A DNA stretch of 64,000 bases from Candidatus Abyssobacteria bacterium SURF_17 (GCA_003598055.1 QZKI01000095.1:47958-111957); one strand, 5' to 3'. Positions 9,812-19,119 are shown, numbered from the stretch's first letter. Notes: generated by a model not told the origin, from the letters alone. Made by a program: numbers and translations.

Positions 9812-10150
9812 CTACTTCGCGTCAATCTTATCATCCGGCAGGTACGGACACTTGATGAAGATGATCTTTATGGGCGTCTTAGTGTCGTTGAGAATGTCAT
9901 GCTTTTCGCCCGGAGCCAGCTTGAACACGTCTCCGGGTGTGACCCGGTGCTCGACGCCGTTCACAATCATGACGGGCGCTGAGTCCGGGAAGTAAAACGT
10001 TTCTTCCACCTGATTGTGATAATGGCCGCCGAGCCGGTCACCCGGTCTGAAGCAGATGACGCCCCACTCGTGCCGCTCGCCCCGGAAAAAGTACTTTGGC
10101 CCATGGTCTTCGTGGCGATACTTGAGAACGTTCTCGTTCACCTTTTCCAT
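9812..10150 (-). CDS. Small cupin-domain protein
   Basis: A 112-residue single-domain cupin. Motif 1 is GDRLGGHYHNQVEETFYF, with two histidines and a glutamate that would bind a metal. Motif 2 is PGDVFKLAPGEKHDILN with the last histidine. Such proteins are small metal-dependent isomerases, dioxygenases or sugar and ligand sensors; the exact reaction cannot be told. It is convergent with hisF (18-base gap containing a short GCCGA/TCGGC hairpin at 9799-9810). Its start lies 23 bases downstream of the flavoprotein gene on the same strand, so the two are probably co-transcribed. Confidence 0.85.
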   Translation of the reverse strand: MEKVNENVLKYRHEDHGPKYFFRGERHEWGVICFRPGDRLGGHYHNQVEETFYFPDSAPVMIVNGVEHRVTPGDVFKLAPGEKHDILNDTKTPIKIIFIKCPYLPDDKIDAK

Positions 10151-10173
10151 GTGGAAACCTCCTGAGGCAGCGT

Positions 10174-10815
10174 CTATGCAGATGAAAGATTTCTTAGTAT
10201 TCCCGCCGCTTTGTCGAGAGCGGTAACTGCATCACTATCCTGCTCCCACTGATTGAACATTTCCGGCGTAATCGTCAGCTCGTGCGCAGCGTCACCAAGC
10301 ATTTGATACAGTCCGCCGATTGTGCACTCCTTGTGTCTCCCGCATTTGAAGCATGGTGGCACGCGCGATTGGAACCTGACCACGTCGACGACGTTGACCT
10401 CGAAATAGCCGAGCATCGTGCGGAGTTGTTCTTCAGCGGCATCAAGCATCATCGCGCCGGTGACCACAAGTACGAACGGCTTACCCGCAATCGGGACGCT
10501 CACGTGCCGATAGCCGAAGAACCGTTCGAGAAAACTCATTGCCAGTGTGTTGACCGAATTGAAATACACAGGCGCTCCCACGACAACTGCATCAGCCTCC
10601 TTTATTTCCTGATAGTAGGGAAGAAGGTCATCGTCAAGCCGGCATACCTGCGGACGCGCGCACAAATGCACGCATCCCTTACAACCGGAATAGCTCAGGT
10701 CCGCGAGTTTTACAAATTCGCTTTTACCGCCGCTTTTCTGGAGAATTGCCTTGACCATGCGGTCCACGTTTCCTTCACGTCCTACGCTACCTGCGCTGAA
10801 TCCCAATATCTTCAT
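10174..10815 (-). CDS. Iron-sulfur flavoprotein / NADPH-dependent FMN reductase family
   Basis: A 213-residue flavodoxin-fold protein. The N-terminus MKILGFSAGSVGREGNVDRM is the phosphate-binding loop for FMN. A compact cysteine motif CKGCVHLCARPQVC follows near residue 45, as in archaeal and clostridial iron-sulfur flavoproteins. GAPVYFNSVN forms the second flavin loop, and further cysteines occur in PPCFKCGRHKEC. Such proteins shuttle electrons or reduce small substrates in anaerobes. Start ATG 10815 is preferred over 10836 because AAAGGGCGTGAG precedes it. The cupin lies directly downstream. Confidence 0.87.
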   Translation of the reverse strand: MKILGFSAGSVGREGNVDRMVKAILQKSGGKSEFVKLADLSYSGCKGCVHLCARPQVCRLDDDLLPYYQEIKEADAVVVGAPVYFNSVNTLAMSFLERFFGYRHVSVPIAGKPFVLVVTGAMMLDAAEEQLRTMLGYFEVNVVDVVRFQSRVPPCFKCGRHKECTIGGLYQMLGDAAHELTITPEMFNQWEQDSDAVTALDKAAGILRNLSSA

Positions 10816-11276
10816 CTCACGCCCTTTCTGGTTCATAATGCAGCACTTTCTGTCCTGTTGCCATTACTATTGCATACCAGCTGATGCTTTCGCAAGTCGA
10901 GCTAAATAGGGACAGAGAGACTGTCTCACGATTCGGAAACCGGGATTCTTGCTCCGGGGACAGTCCCGAATTTACGGCACTTTCATGCCCGAATTCTTGG
11001 GGCAGTCCCCTCCGCAAAAAACGCCGATTTTTCCGGCTGTAGGGGCACAGCGCGGCGCCCCTGCGTTGCATCCTCGACCGTGGGACACATTCTCTGTCCC
11101 TTGCTGCAATTTGAAAACCTGTGGTGAATGGGGTACAATATCGTCACACCGCGCCGGGTGCGCGGTGCTCTTTCTTTGCAGCAACGAGAAAGATAGAATC
11201 TGTCCTGTAGTTGTCCATGTATGCCCCCGCGGCGCTTCGCGCCTACAGAGTTGCTGGATAGATTCAGAGAGATTCC
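10816..11276. other. Intergenic region with repeat fragments, no gene
   Basis: About 460 bases between divergent genes. I see no gene. There are repeated pieces around GGGGACAGTCCC, a GTAGGGGC-type hairpin at about 11039-11064, a hairpin CACCGCG/CGCGGTG at 11147-11167 followed by a weak T-rich run, and GGCGC-TTC-GCGCC at 11231-11243. It looks like an accumulation of dispersed palindromic elements. Confidence 0.55.
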
Positions 11277-12083
11277 ATGCTGATTGCATCAGTAAATGGT
11301 ATTGAGATGTGCTACCTTCTGGCCGATTTCACCGACCCGTGGAAGGCCGAGAAGGAATACCTTGTCCTCCTCCATGGCTGGATGGGATGCAAAGAAAGCT
11401 GGGTGCGGCAAATCCATTTCTTTTCTCGCGATTTCGCCGTCCTCGCGCCCGACCTGCGGGGATTCGGCCACTCGTCAAAGCCGGCGCGGGGCTACGCTAT
11501 GGAAGAGTATGTCCGGGATATCTTGGCGCTCTTCGATGTCGTCGGCATCAGGAAAGCGCACGTGCTCGGGCAGTCGTTCGGCGGCATCATCGCGCAGCTT
11601 TTCGCAATCACAAGACCCGAGCGCACACAATCGCTCATCCTGTGGGCGACACGGAGTGAACCGGTCGGGAAACTTGATATAGACGCTCTAGCCGAACTTA
11701 TAAAGCGGGAAGGGATGCCCGCATTTGCCGAAATGTTCTCCGGACAGTTTGCCGATGAGGCGGAACCGGAGATAACCGACTGGAACAAACAGCTTGTCGC
11801 ACGTGGTCAGCCCCACGCCGCGATTGAGACGCTCCGCGAGGTGTCACGCATCCATATCACGGCCAAACTTTCCCGCATAAAAGCGCCGACGTTGATTTTG
11901 GCGTCAAAAGATGATAAAGTAATTCCGTTCGAATACGCGGAAAAGATGCACCGCAGGATTGCGAACTCAACTCTTTATGAGTATCATGGCAGCCACGGCG
12001 CCTATCTTAAGAGCCCTGATGAGTGCAACACAGCCATATTGAATTTTCTGAAAGCGCATCCGGTTAAGGAAGAGAAAACATAA
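11277..12083 (+). CDS. Alpha/beta hydrolase
   Basis: A 268-residue alpha/beta-hydrolase. LVLLHGWMG forms the oxyanion region, GQSFGG is the nucleophile elbow with the catalytic serine, DDKVIPF contains the likely catalytic aspartate, and GSHGAYL carries the histidine. The family includes esterases, haloperoxidase-like enzymes and C-C bond hydrolases; the substrate is unknown. The start is ATG 11277, with a weak ribosome site. Downstream, leuA lies on the same strand 252 bases away, separated by a perfect 9-bp-stem hairpin at 12212-12232. Confidence 0.88.
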   Translation: MLIASVNGIEMCYLLADFTDPWKAEKEYLVLLHGWMGCKESWVRQIHFFSRDFAVLAPDLRGFGHSSKPARGYAMEEYVRDILALFDVVGIRKAHVLGQSFGGIIAQLFAITRPERTQSLILWATRSEPVGKLDIDALAELIKREGMPAFAEMFSGQFADEAEPEITDWNKQLVARGQPHAAIETLREVSRIHITAKLSRIKAPTLILASKDDKVIPFEYAEKMHRRIANSTLYEYHGSHGAYLKSPDECNTAILNFLKAHPVKEEKT

Positions 12084-12211
12084 CCCGATACCTGTAGAAA
12101 GAATGCAACATTTCAAGATGGTTTGTCCGAAACAGATAAGACTCTTTCATTGGCCCGTCATATCTGCCGGAAGAGAGAATCCGCCTCTTCTCGGCCTGCT
12201 TCTCCTGCTGC

Positions 12212-12232
12212 TTCGCGGGCAGCGCCCGCGAA
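12212..12232 (+). other. Perfect hairpin between hydrolase gene and leuA
   Basis: Arms TTCGCGGGC and GCCCGCGAA enclose the loop AGC. There is no following run of T, so it is not a textbook terminator. It could stabilise the 3' end of the hydrolase mRNA or act in a leuA leader. The rest of 12084-12335 shows nothing recognisable. Confidence 0.5.
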
Positions 12233-12335
12233 CTCTTGACCCGACATATCTTGTACCCGACCATTCAAACAAAATCTAAGCCTCACTTTTTTCTAAAGAA
12301 CAAGCGTAATTTATGGAAGAAACGAGGGCAGAACC

Positions 12336-13853
12336 ATGGCTGAACAAGTGTATATCTTCGATACTACACTCCGGGACGGTGAGCAATCTCCCGGCGCAAG
12401 CATGACAACGGATGAAAAGATACGTATGGCGCTCCAGCTTGAACGGCTTGGGGTGGACGTGATAGAGGCCGGTTTTCCGATTGCCTCCCCCGGCGAATTC
12501 GAGTCGGTCCAGAAAATCGCGAGCAGCTTGAAGAATGTGACCGTTGCGGGTCTCGCGCGCGCGAACAAGGCCGACATTGACGCTGCATGGAACGCTATCA
12601 AGGTCGCCGCGCATCCGCGCCTCCATATTTTCATCGCAACTTCCGACATCCATCTCAAGTACAAGCTGAAGAGAACGCGCGAGCAAGTGCTCGAGGACGC
12701 CGTCGGCGCGGTCAAGCATGCGCTGCAATTCACCGGCGATGTCGAATTTTCGGCCGAAGACGCCACACGCAGCGATATCGATTACCTCTGTCAGATTGTG
12801 AAGGCCGTGATCGAGGCTGGGGCGTCAGTAGTCAATTTGCCCGACACGGTCGGCTATTCGATTCCCGCCGAGATCGGTGCGCTGTTCCGAAAAATTCGCG
12901 AAAACGTCCCGAACATTGACCGCGTGATTCTGAGCACGCATTGCCATAATGACCTCGGAATGGCGGTCGCAAACAGCCTCGCCGCCGTCCGGTTCGGCGC
13001 GCGACAGGTCGAGTGCACGGTCAACGGCATCGGCGAGCGCGCGGGCAATGCTTCTCTTGAAGAAATAGTAATGGCGATCCGCACACGCGAAGACCAGCTT
13101 CCCTTCCACACAAACATAAGCAGCCGCGAAATATACAAGACCTCGAAGCTGCTCGGCACACTCACCGGCCTTGCCATTCCGCGCAACAAGCCCATTGTAG
13201 GGAAAAATGCCTTCGCACACGAATCAGGTGTGCATCAGGACGGCGTCATCAAGTCGGCGCTCACCTATGAAATAATGACACCGGATTCGGTCGGCGTGCC
13301 CCAGAGTTCCATCGTGCTCGGCAAACACTCGGGCAAGCATGGTCTGCGGGCTCGCTGCGAAGCCATCGGTTTTAAACTCGGGGAAGACGAGCTTAAGGAG
13401 GTCTATAACAAGTTCATCGACCTTGCCGACAAGAAAAAAGAGGTCACCGACGAGGACCTCGTCGCGATCGTCGAGGATGTGCTCGACCTGGTCGAACAGG
13501 TGTACCAACTCGAATACCTCCAGACAACGAGCGGAAGCAACACAAAGGCGACGGCAACCGTCCAACTCAAATCCAACAGTAATTCGGTGCTCGATTCCAA
13601 CGTCGGCGACGGGCCCGTGGACGCCACATACAAGACCATCGAGCGGATTACGGGGATTACCGGCCGCCTTCTCGAGTACTCCATCAATGCCGTCACAATC
13701 GGCAAGGACGCGATGGGCGAGGCGTTCGTAAAGGTTAGATTCCAGGACGACACCGTTGCGGGACATGGCTTAAGCACCGACGTCATCGAGGCGAGCGCAA
13801 AGGCGTACTTGAACGCGCTCAACAAATGGCTGTCGCTGGGGAAAAGGAAATAG
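12336..13853 (+). CDS. leuA: 2-isopropylmalate synthase
   Basis: A 505-residue LeuA of the usual bacterial length. The catalytic HMGL-like barrel starts with FDTTLRDGEQSPGASM, carries the metal-binding STHCHNDLGMAVAN and NGIGERAGNASLEE signatures, then HESGVHQDG and a C-terminal LeuA regulatory domain (about 385-500) for leucine feedback. It condenses acetyl-CoA with 2-oxoisovalerate, the first step of leucine synthesis. Homocitrate and citramalate synthases are related, but length and motifs fit LeuA best. The start ATG 12336 is preceded by GAGGGCAGAACC. No other leu gene is adjacent. The acetyl-CoA could come from the Wood-Ljungdahl locus in this window. Confidence 0.92.
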   Translation: MAEQVYIFDTTLRDGEQSPGASMTTDEKIRMALQLERLGVDVIEAGFPIASPGEFESVQKIASSLKNVTVAGLARANKADIDAAWNAIKVAAHPRLHIFIATSDIHLKYKLKRTREQVLEDAVGAVKHALQFTGDVEFSAEDATRSDIDYLCQIVKAVIEAGASVVNLPDTVGYSIPAEIGALFRKIRENVPNIDRVILSTHCHNDLGMAVANSLAAVRFGARQVECTVNGIGERAGNASLEEIVMAIRTREDQLPFHTNISSREIYKTSKLLGTLTGLAIPRNKPIVGKNAFAHESGVHQDGVIKSALTYEIMTPDSVGVPQSSIVLGKHSGKHGLRARCEAIGFKLGEDELKEVYNKFIDLADKKKEVTDEDLVAIVEDVLDLVEQVYQLEYLQTTSGSNTKATATVQLKSNSNSVLDSNVGDGPVDATYKTIERITGITGRLLEYSINAVTIGKDAMGEAFVKVRFQDDTVAGHGLSTDVIEASAKAYLNALNKWLSLGKRK

Positions 13854-14013
13854 GAACGGCCAAGGTATTTTCGATTTTCGATTTTGGATTGAAAAAGAAC
13901 CTGTTTGCGGCTTGTAGTGACAACCTCGGACTGTGAACCGTGAACGCCGAAACACTGTTTTTCTCATCCCCGTTTCGCCGGTTGCCCAAGCACTCTTCGA
14001 TAAGGAGGCCGCT

Positions 14014-14796
14014 ATGCCGTATGAGACGATTGTTGTGAATCAGGCCGACCGTGTTGCAACTGTCACGTTCAATCGGCCGCCGATGAACCCCATCAGCAAT
14101 AAAATGATTGAGGAGTTTAGTAGAGCCCTCGATGCAATTGAACAGGACCCCGAAGTCCGTGCGCTCATACTTACCGGCGCAGGAGAAAAAGCCTTTTGCG
14201 CCGGCGCCGACGTGACGGAATTCGGGCAGGCATTCGGCGAAGGAAGCGTCAAGGACCTTGTCATGACGCGCCACCGCCTGTTCACACGCCTCGAACGTTT
14301 TCCCAAGCCGGTGATCGCGGCCATCAACGGCTATGCGCTCGGCGGGGGATGCGAGCTTGCGATGTCATGTCATCTCCGCCTCATGGCCGACACCGCCACC
14401 ATTGGCCAGCCGGAAATCAACCTTGGCATCATCCCGGGTTACGGCGGCACTCAGCGGCTTCCTCGGCTTGTAGGCCGAACACGCGCGTATGAGATGCTTT
14501 TCCTCGGCGACCGGATTTCCGCCGAACGTGCCCTCGATATTGGTCTCATCAACAAGGTGTGCCCTGCCGCTTCACTCATGGATGAGGCGAGACAGCTCGC
14601 CCTGCGGCTTGCAAAACAGGCTCCTGTCGCAGTCAAGCTCATTATCGACTCAGTCAATCGCGGCCTCGAAGTGCCTGTCGAACAGGGCCTCGAGATAGAG
14701 GCCGAGAACATGGCAGCCGTCTCGGCAACCGAAGACGCGATGGAGGGCGTGATGGCATTCATGCAGAAACGCCCGCCGGACTTCAAGGGGCGATAG
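14014..14796 (+). CDS. Enoyl-CoA hydratase / crotonase family protein
   Basis: A 260-residue crotonase. CAGADVTEF and GYALGGGCELAM form the CoA-thioester oxyanion hole, and both glutamates used by enoyl-CoA hydratases are present (GGGCEL and GQPEINLGIIPG). It therefore probably hydrates 2-enoyl-CoA in beta-oxidation or a related acyl-CoA route. ATG 14014 is chosen because TAAGGAGG precedes it; the frame stays open to GTG 13933 but that stretch is not crotonase-like. It lies between leuA and the lipid-type cluster and may be functionally linked to the latter or to the acyl-CoA synthetase at 29520. Confidence 0.9.
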   Translation: MPYETIVVNQADRVATVTFNRPPMNPISNKMIEEFSRALDAIEQDPEVRALILTGAGEKAFCAGADVTEFGQAFGEGSVKDLVMTRHRLFTRLERFPKPVIAAINGYALGGGCELAMSCHLRLMADTATIGQPEINLGIIPGYGGTQRLPRLVGRTRAYEMLFLGDRISAERALDIGLINKVCPAASLMDEARQLALRLAKQAPVAVKLIIDSVNRGLEVPVEQGLEIEAENMAAVSATEDAMEGVMAFMQKRPPDFKGR

Positions 14797-15048
14797 CGGT
14801 CTCCGCAACTTCCGCTCGAGCAGCAGGTTCAATAAGACGATTTCCTCTCTCTGCCTGGCGTCGTCCAAGGAACCCTGCATTATTCTTATCTCCGCATGGT
14901 TACCTTACAAACCCATTGCTCTAACTCAAACATGCCTTGGATTGATTATCTACACGGTTTTGCGATTTTCTCTGAGCGCATTCTTCAGCGAATCCACAGT
15001 TAATGGAGGATATTTCTCTTCAGCCACGGCACCCAGAGAGATGCTTTT
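14797..15048. other. Intergenic region upstream of the FAD-oxidoreductase cluster
   Basis: No gene or repeat seen in this part; the promoter and operator annotated just downstream are its only recognisable signals. Confidence 0.5.
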
Positions 15049-15077
15049 TTGACAAGCACGAAAGGTATTGGTATCAT
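15049..15077 (+). promoter_or_regulatory. Sigma-70-type promoter of the FAD-oxidoreductase/SCP2 cluster
   Basis: TTGACA (15049-15054) and TATCAT (15072-15077) are spaced by exactly 17 bases. The first gene of the cluster starts at 15250. A palindrome lies immediately downstream over the expected transcription start. Confidence 0.65.
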
Positions 15078-15090
15078 GTACCCAAAATAA

Positions 15091-15110
15091 ATGAGTGAGC
15101 AGTCATTCAT
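15091..15110 (+). promoter_or_regulatory. Candidate FadR-like (TetR-type) operator
   Basis: Arms ATGAGTGA and TCATTCAT are separated by GCAG, giving a 20-base near-palindrome with one mismatch. The inner 18 bases have the 7-4-7 layout TGAnTGA-N4-TCATTCA of the Bacillus FadR (TetR family) operator. The site lies 13 bases after the -10 box, where a bound repressor would block transcription. A TetR-family gene next to an acyl-CoA synthetase is at 31649 in this window. Confidence 0.5.
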
Positions 15111-15249
15111 ATAAGCTCCGGCTCCTATCTGTAATAACTCTAACAGCGATATTCCTTATGATGCACGCTTCAACCCGCAGAAGGCATCGCTCCACACCGA
15201 ACGCATACTCTTCCATACGTGATTTTGAATAACAGGGAGGAAGGCATAC

Positions 15250-16842
15250 ATGGCTGACGCAACCTTCGATGCCGTCATCATAGGCGCCGGCCACAATGGC
15301 TTGGCGCTTGGATGTTATCTTGCCAAATCCGGCTGGAGCGTCGGGATATTCGAGAAGCGCCACGAAGAGGGCGGCGGCCTTTGCACTGAGGAACTGACGC
15401 GCCCGGGCTTCTTGCACAACGTACATTCCAACTACCACACGCTTGTGGGAGTGTCTCCGGTGTATGACGACCTGAACCTGTTCGCGCACGGCTTGAAGTA
15501 CGTGCATCCGCCGGTCCAGATGGGGAGCGTATTCAGCGACGGCACAGCGCTGACTATTCATAAGGACATGAGCAAGACGTACGCAGCGATGGCGCGTTTC
15601 TCACAGAAGGACGCCGACACATGGATGCGTCTCTATGAAGAGGTGAAGGGATTCCTTGACTTGCTGGTTGGAACTCTCATGTTTGCGCCGCCGATCAACC
15701 TGAACGAAATCACGAACGCGCTCACCGTATGGGGGGTCGAAGACAAATCCGAATTCTTGCGGGCGCGCCTGCGCAGCATGACTATTAATGACTTCCTGAA
15801 TCAGCATTTCGAGAACGAGAAAATCAAGACGATGCTGGCGTTCCATGCCGCCGTGTGCGCTTACAGCAACGACGTGCGCGGCCTCGCGATCTCGTTTCCG
15901 CTCCTTGCGGGAAAGATCGACAACTGGCAATGCTGCATTGGAGGCTCGCACAAACTCGCTCACGCGTTGTGGTGGACGCTTCTTGCCGATGGCGGCGTTG
16001 TGTATCCGGCCTCGCCCGTCGTCAAGATACTCACGAAGAATGAACGTGCCGTTGGAGTCAAGCTGCAGGATGGCACGGAGGTCGAGGCTCGCAAGCTTGT
16101 TGCAAGCAATGTGGATGTCGAGCAGACCTTCCTCAGATTCCTCGACGGCGACATACGCAACAAGCTTTTTGTTGACAATGTGAAAGACTGCAAGCATAAG
16201 GATTGGACGCTGTTCAGCGTTCACCTCGCCATGAATGAGCCGCCGCAGTATCTTGCCGCCGATTTCGACCCTGATATCAATCAGGCGTGGGTGATGAATG
16301 CCGGCTACGAGACGCTCGCGGATTTGAATGACGATTTCACGCGGATTCGCAGGGGAGAGCTTGTTGACCCGAAGCTCAACTGCGCCGTCAACTCGCTTTT
16401 CGACCCGACTGATGCGCCTCCGGGGAAATACACCGGCCTTTTGAGGCAGTTCGCTCCGTTTCAGTTGAACGGCAGCGAAGATGAATGGGATAGGGTGAAG
16501 GTTGAATACTCCGAGCGCTGTATCAGGAAGTGGCGGGAATATGCCCCCAATCTGGATGAGGATGCCATTATCGCATACGCCCCGTACACGCCGAAGGAGA
16601 TTTCCGACAGGCTCGTGAACATGGTTCGCGGCGACTGGATGCTCGGCGACATTTCGCCGGATAATCTGCTCTCGGAGCGGCCGTTCCGCGCGCTGTCGCA
16701 GTACAGGACGCCTGTGAAAGCACTGTACATGTGCGGTTCGACACAGCATCCACACGGATACATAACGTTCGCGCCGGCCTATAATGCACTTCAGGTAATT
16801 GCCGATGACTATGGCATTGATAAGTGGTGGAAGCGAGTGTAA
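15250..16842 (+). CDS. Phytoene-desaturase-like NAD(P)/FAD-dependent oxidoreductase (first copy)
   Basis: A 530-residue flavoprotein of the amine-oxidase/phytoene-desaturase superfamily. The N-terminal Rossmann motif IGAGHNGL is at residues 11-18, followed by FEKRHEEGGGLCTEE. The C-terminal FAD-contact region is LYMCGSTQHPHGYITFAPAYN. Enzymes of this fold desaturate, saturate or isomerise hydrophobic polyene or prenyl substrates. ATG 15250 follows AGGGAGGAAGG. The second copy at 17449 has the same ends and length, so they are paralogues. No phytoene synthase or other carotenoid gene is nearby, so a carotenoid role is not supported; a lipid or prenyl substrate is inferred from the SCP2-like partners. 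Confidence 0.85.
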   Translation: MADATFDAVIIGAGHNGLALGCYLAKSGWSVGIFEKRHEEGGGLCTEELTRPGFLHNVHSNYHTLVGVSPVYDDLNLFAHGLKYVHPPVQMGSVFSDGTALTIHKDMSKTYAAMARFSQKDADTWMRLYEEVKGFLDLLVGTLMFAPPINLNEITNALTVWGVEDKSEFLRARLRSMTINDFLNQHFENEKIKTMLAFHAAVCAYSNDVRGLAISFPLLAGKIDNWQCCIGGSHKLAHALWWTLLADGGVVYPASPVVKILTKNERAVGVKLQDGTEVEARKLVASNVDVEQTFLRFLDGDIRNKLFVDNVKDCKHKDWTLFSVHLAMNEPPQYLAADFDPDINQAWVMNAGYETLADLNDDFTRIRRGELVDPKLNCAVNSLFDPTDAPPGKYTGLLRQFAPFQLNGSEDEWDRVKVEYSERCIRKWREYAPNLDEDAIIAYAPYTPKEISDRLVNMVRGDWMLGDISPDNLLSERPFRALSQYRTPVKALYMCGSTQHPHGYITFAPAYNALQVIADDYGIDKWWKRV

Positions 16843-16848
16843 CGGCTG

Positions 16849-17355
16849 ATGCATGCTGAGGAAGTCAGAGTAAATATTATGGGCGCCGGTGAGCCGAGCG
16901 GCCTCGCAATGATGCTGGCTCAGTATTTCGAGCAGAACATCCGAGATTTCCCGCGGAAGAATGAACAGGCATCGAGGATACGAGGCGCCCTAGCCATCCG
17001 CGCTCTCGAGGGTGATGTGAACGTGACGCTCCGGTTCAAGAACGGCGAGATCGAGATTCTCGATGGTCGGGCAGATGATGCGAAGGTGCTCATCTGCGGG
17101 GGAATCTTTTCGCTTACGGAGCTTGCGACGGGTGGGGCGAGCGCTCTCAGAAAATTTGCGACTGGCGAGTTGAAGACTCACTCCGCATGGAAGCACCCGC
17201 TTCTTATGTTCCGTGTTGGGAGGTTTATGAGCCTGCCGGCTGAGATGAGAGCGCCGGGTGAGGGCAAGGCGCGCACGCGGCGATGGAAAGTTATTGTCAG
17301 GGCGGTGGCAGCGGCCGTCAGTCTGGGGCTGTCAGTATACTTTCTCTCGAGGTAG
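16849..17355 (+). CDS. SCP2-like lipid-binding protein with C-terminal membrane anchor
   Basis: A 168-residue protein. The middle (about 40-125) looks like an SCP2 sterol-carrier fold (GALAIRALEGDVNVTLRFKNGEIEIL and LTELATGGASALRKFATGELK), and a hydrophobic helix (VRAVAAAVSLGLSVYFLSR) closes the C-terminus, preceded by a basic stretch. SCP2 domains bind sterols, fatty acyl chains or other lipids, so it may present substrate to the adjacent FAD enzymes at the membrane. The start is uncertain: ATG 16849 is 6 bases after the previous stop with a weak ribosome site; ATG 16879 is also possible. Assignment is by pattern, not search. Confidence 0.65.
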   Translation: MHAEEVRVNIMGAGEPSGLAMMLAQYFEQNIRDFPRKNEQASRIRGALAIRALEGDVNVTLRFKNGEIEILDGRADDAKVLICGGIFSLTELATGGASALRKFATGELKTHSAWKHPLLMFRVGRFMSLPAEMRAPGEGKARTRRWKVIVRAVAAAVSLGLSVYFLSR

Positions 17356-17448
17356 GCAAGAAAGATGAAAAAATTCTTTGCGTCACTCCTGAGAGACCGG
17401 CACGATACTGAGAGGACTTTCATAATAGGGTAGGGAGGAGCGCCCCTA

Positions 17449-19065
17449 ATGGAATCATACGACGCGATTGTCATAGGCGGCGGACACAATGGCCTGACAC
17501 TGGCCGCGTATTTGCAGCGAGCCGGCATGCAGACTCTCCTGCTCGAGAGGCGCCACGAATGGGGCAGCGGCCTCAGCACAGAGGAGGCCACGCTTCCGGG
17601 CTTTCTCCATAACCTGCACGCCCAATACATGGAATTCATCGATTACATGCCGTTCTACCATGATTTCGGCCTGGAGCGGCTTGGCGCGAAGATGATCTAT
17701 CCCGTGAATCAGTGTGGCATAACCTTCGCCGATGGCAGGCCGCCTATCATTGTCCATAATCCGGAACATCTCGAGCTCACGTACAAGAGCATCGCACAGT
17801 ACTCGAAGCACGACGCGGAAGTCTTCTGCGAATTGAAACGAAAGACGATGGAAGTTGACCACCTCTTCTGTCTGCTCTACTGGAACCCACCCATACCACC
17901 CGAGGGCGACAGCCTGCGCAGCGGCGACGACCTCGTCATTGCCCTGCTCAAGCACCTCGGCCTCGGCAAAGAGATTCTGAGCAAATCCGTAAAGGTTGTG
18001 GTCGATGAGACGTTCGAGACGCCCGAATTGCGGATGATGCTTTATAGACAATCCATGGAGTGGGGAATACCGCCGGAATGGGCGGCGACTGGATTTGGAT
18101 TCATCGCGTCGATTTGCTGGCTCATCGGTATCTGGAAGATGTGTGTCGGCGGCACTCACACGCTCAGTCACGCTATGGAGAGCGCGTGCAGGCGCGAGGG
18201 CGTTGCCATGCGTGAGAACTCGCATGTCAAACGTATCGTCGTTAAAGGCGGGCGCGCGGTGGGGGTCGAGCTGGCCGATGGAACGAGGTACGAAGCCCGG
18301 AAGCTGGTCGCGAGCAACGCCGACCTCAAACAAACCATGTTCGAGCTCGCCGGCAAGGAAAACCTCAGCGAGCAATGGGTCCGGCGGGTGAACAATTTCC
18401 GAATAGGCCCCGACCACTGCCTCGGGACAACTACGTTTGCGTTGAAGGAAGCGCCCGATTACAAGTCCGCCAAATGGGACCCGAACATCAACAAGACTTT
18501 CTACACGATAGTCGGCTACGAGACACCGGAAGACATGATCACCTATATACGCCAGGCGACACAAGGCAAGGTCCCGGAAAGACCCGGCTCCGGAACGTGG
18601 GTGAACTCGCTGTGGGACCCAACACAGGCGCCGCCCGGCAAGCACGCGATGACGGGTTGGTTCTTCTTCCCGAAGGCCAGCGAGCTGACGCCGCCGGAAT
18701 GGGACGAAGTGCGCTCGACCTACAACGAGAAGTTTCGCCGGCTCTGGCAGCAGTACGCCCCCAACATGACTCGGGACAATGTGCTCGCGGATGCGCTGTA
18801 CACACCACTCGACATGGAGCAGAAAGTCCTGATGCGTGAAGGCTGCTTCTCGAACGGCTCCATAGCCCCGGATCAGGCGGGCTGGATGAGGCCATTCCCC
18901 GAGGCTTCGCAATATCGTACCGAGATCGAGGGGCTCTACCTTTGTGGGCCCTACATGCATCCGTCCGGCGGCGTATTTGCAGCATGCGGATACAACGCAT
19001 TCAAGAACATCGCCGCAGATTACGGTCTTCCCAGATTGTGGGAAGATACTCAACGAGGATACTGA
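17449..19065 (+). CDS. Phytoene-desaturase-like NAD(P)/FAD-dependent oxidoreductase (second copy)
   Basis: A 538-residue paralogue of the protein at 15250. GGGHNG at residues 10-15 is the dinucleotide-binding loop, LLLERRHEWGSGLSTEEA follows, and LYLCGPYMHPSGGVFAACGYN is the C-terminal FAD region. Both copies share the LHN(V/L)HxxY stretch after the N-terminal FAD fold. The pair suggests either successive steps on one substrate or a heteromeric enzyme. ATG 17449 follows TAGGGAGGAGC. The gene is flanked on both sides by SCP2-like genes, repeating the oxidoreductase/SCP2 order of the preceding pair, as if a two-gene unit had duplicated. Confidence 0.85.
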   Translation: MESYDAIVIGGGHNGLTLAAYLQRAGMQTLLLERRHEWGSGLSTEEATLPGFLHNLHAQYMEFIDYMPFYHDFGLERLGAKMIYPVNQCGITFADGRPPIIVHNPEHLELTYKSIAQYSKHDAEVFCELKRKTMEVDHLFCLLYWNPPIPPEGDSLRSGDDLVIALLKHLGLGKEILSKSVKVVVDETFETPELRMMLYRQSMEWGIPPEWAATGFGFIASICWLIGIWKMCVGGTHTLSHAMESACRREGVAMRENSHVKRIVVKGGRAVGVELADGTRYEARKLVASNADLKQTMFELAGKENLSEQWVRRVNNFRIGPDHCLGTTTFALKEAPDYKSAKWDPNINKTFYTIVGYETPEDMITYIRQATQGKVPERPGSGTWVNSLWDPTQAPPGKHAMTGWFFFPKASELTPPEWDEVRSTYNEKFRRLWQQYAPNMTRDNVLADALYTPLDMEQKVLMREGCFSNGSIAPDQAGWMRPFPEASQYRTEIEGLYLCGPYMHPSGGVFAACGYNAFKNIAADYGLPRLWEDTQRGY

Positions 19066-19119
19066 AAGGTCTGTCGTTTGTCGATTGAGGCTCTACCGTA
19101 AACGAAGCGAGGGTCTGAA

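Noticed and set aside
17455..19053. Long open frame (532 codons) on the minus strand
   Set aside because: It is the mirror of the FAD oxidoreductase gene on the plus strand, caused by GC-rich codon use; it has no recognisable domain or ribosome site.
15250..19065. Carotenoid biosynthesis (crtI pair)
   Set aside because: The fold matches, but no phytoene synthase, GGPP synthase or cyclase is near, and SCP2-like partners point elsewhere.
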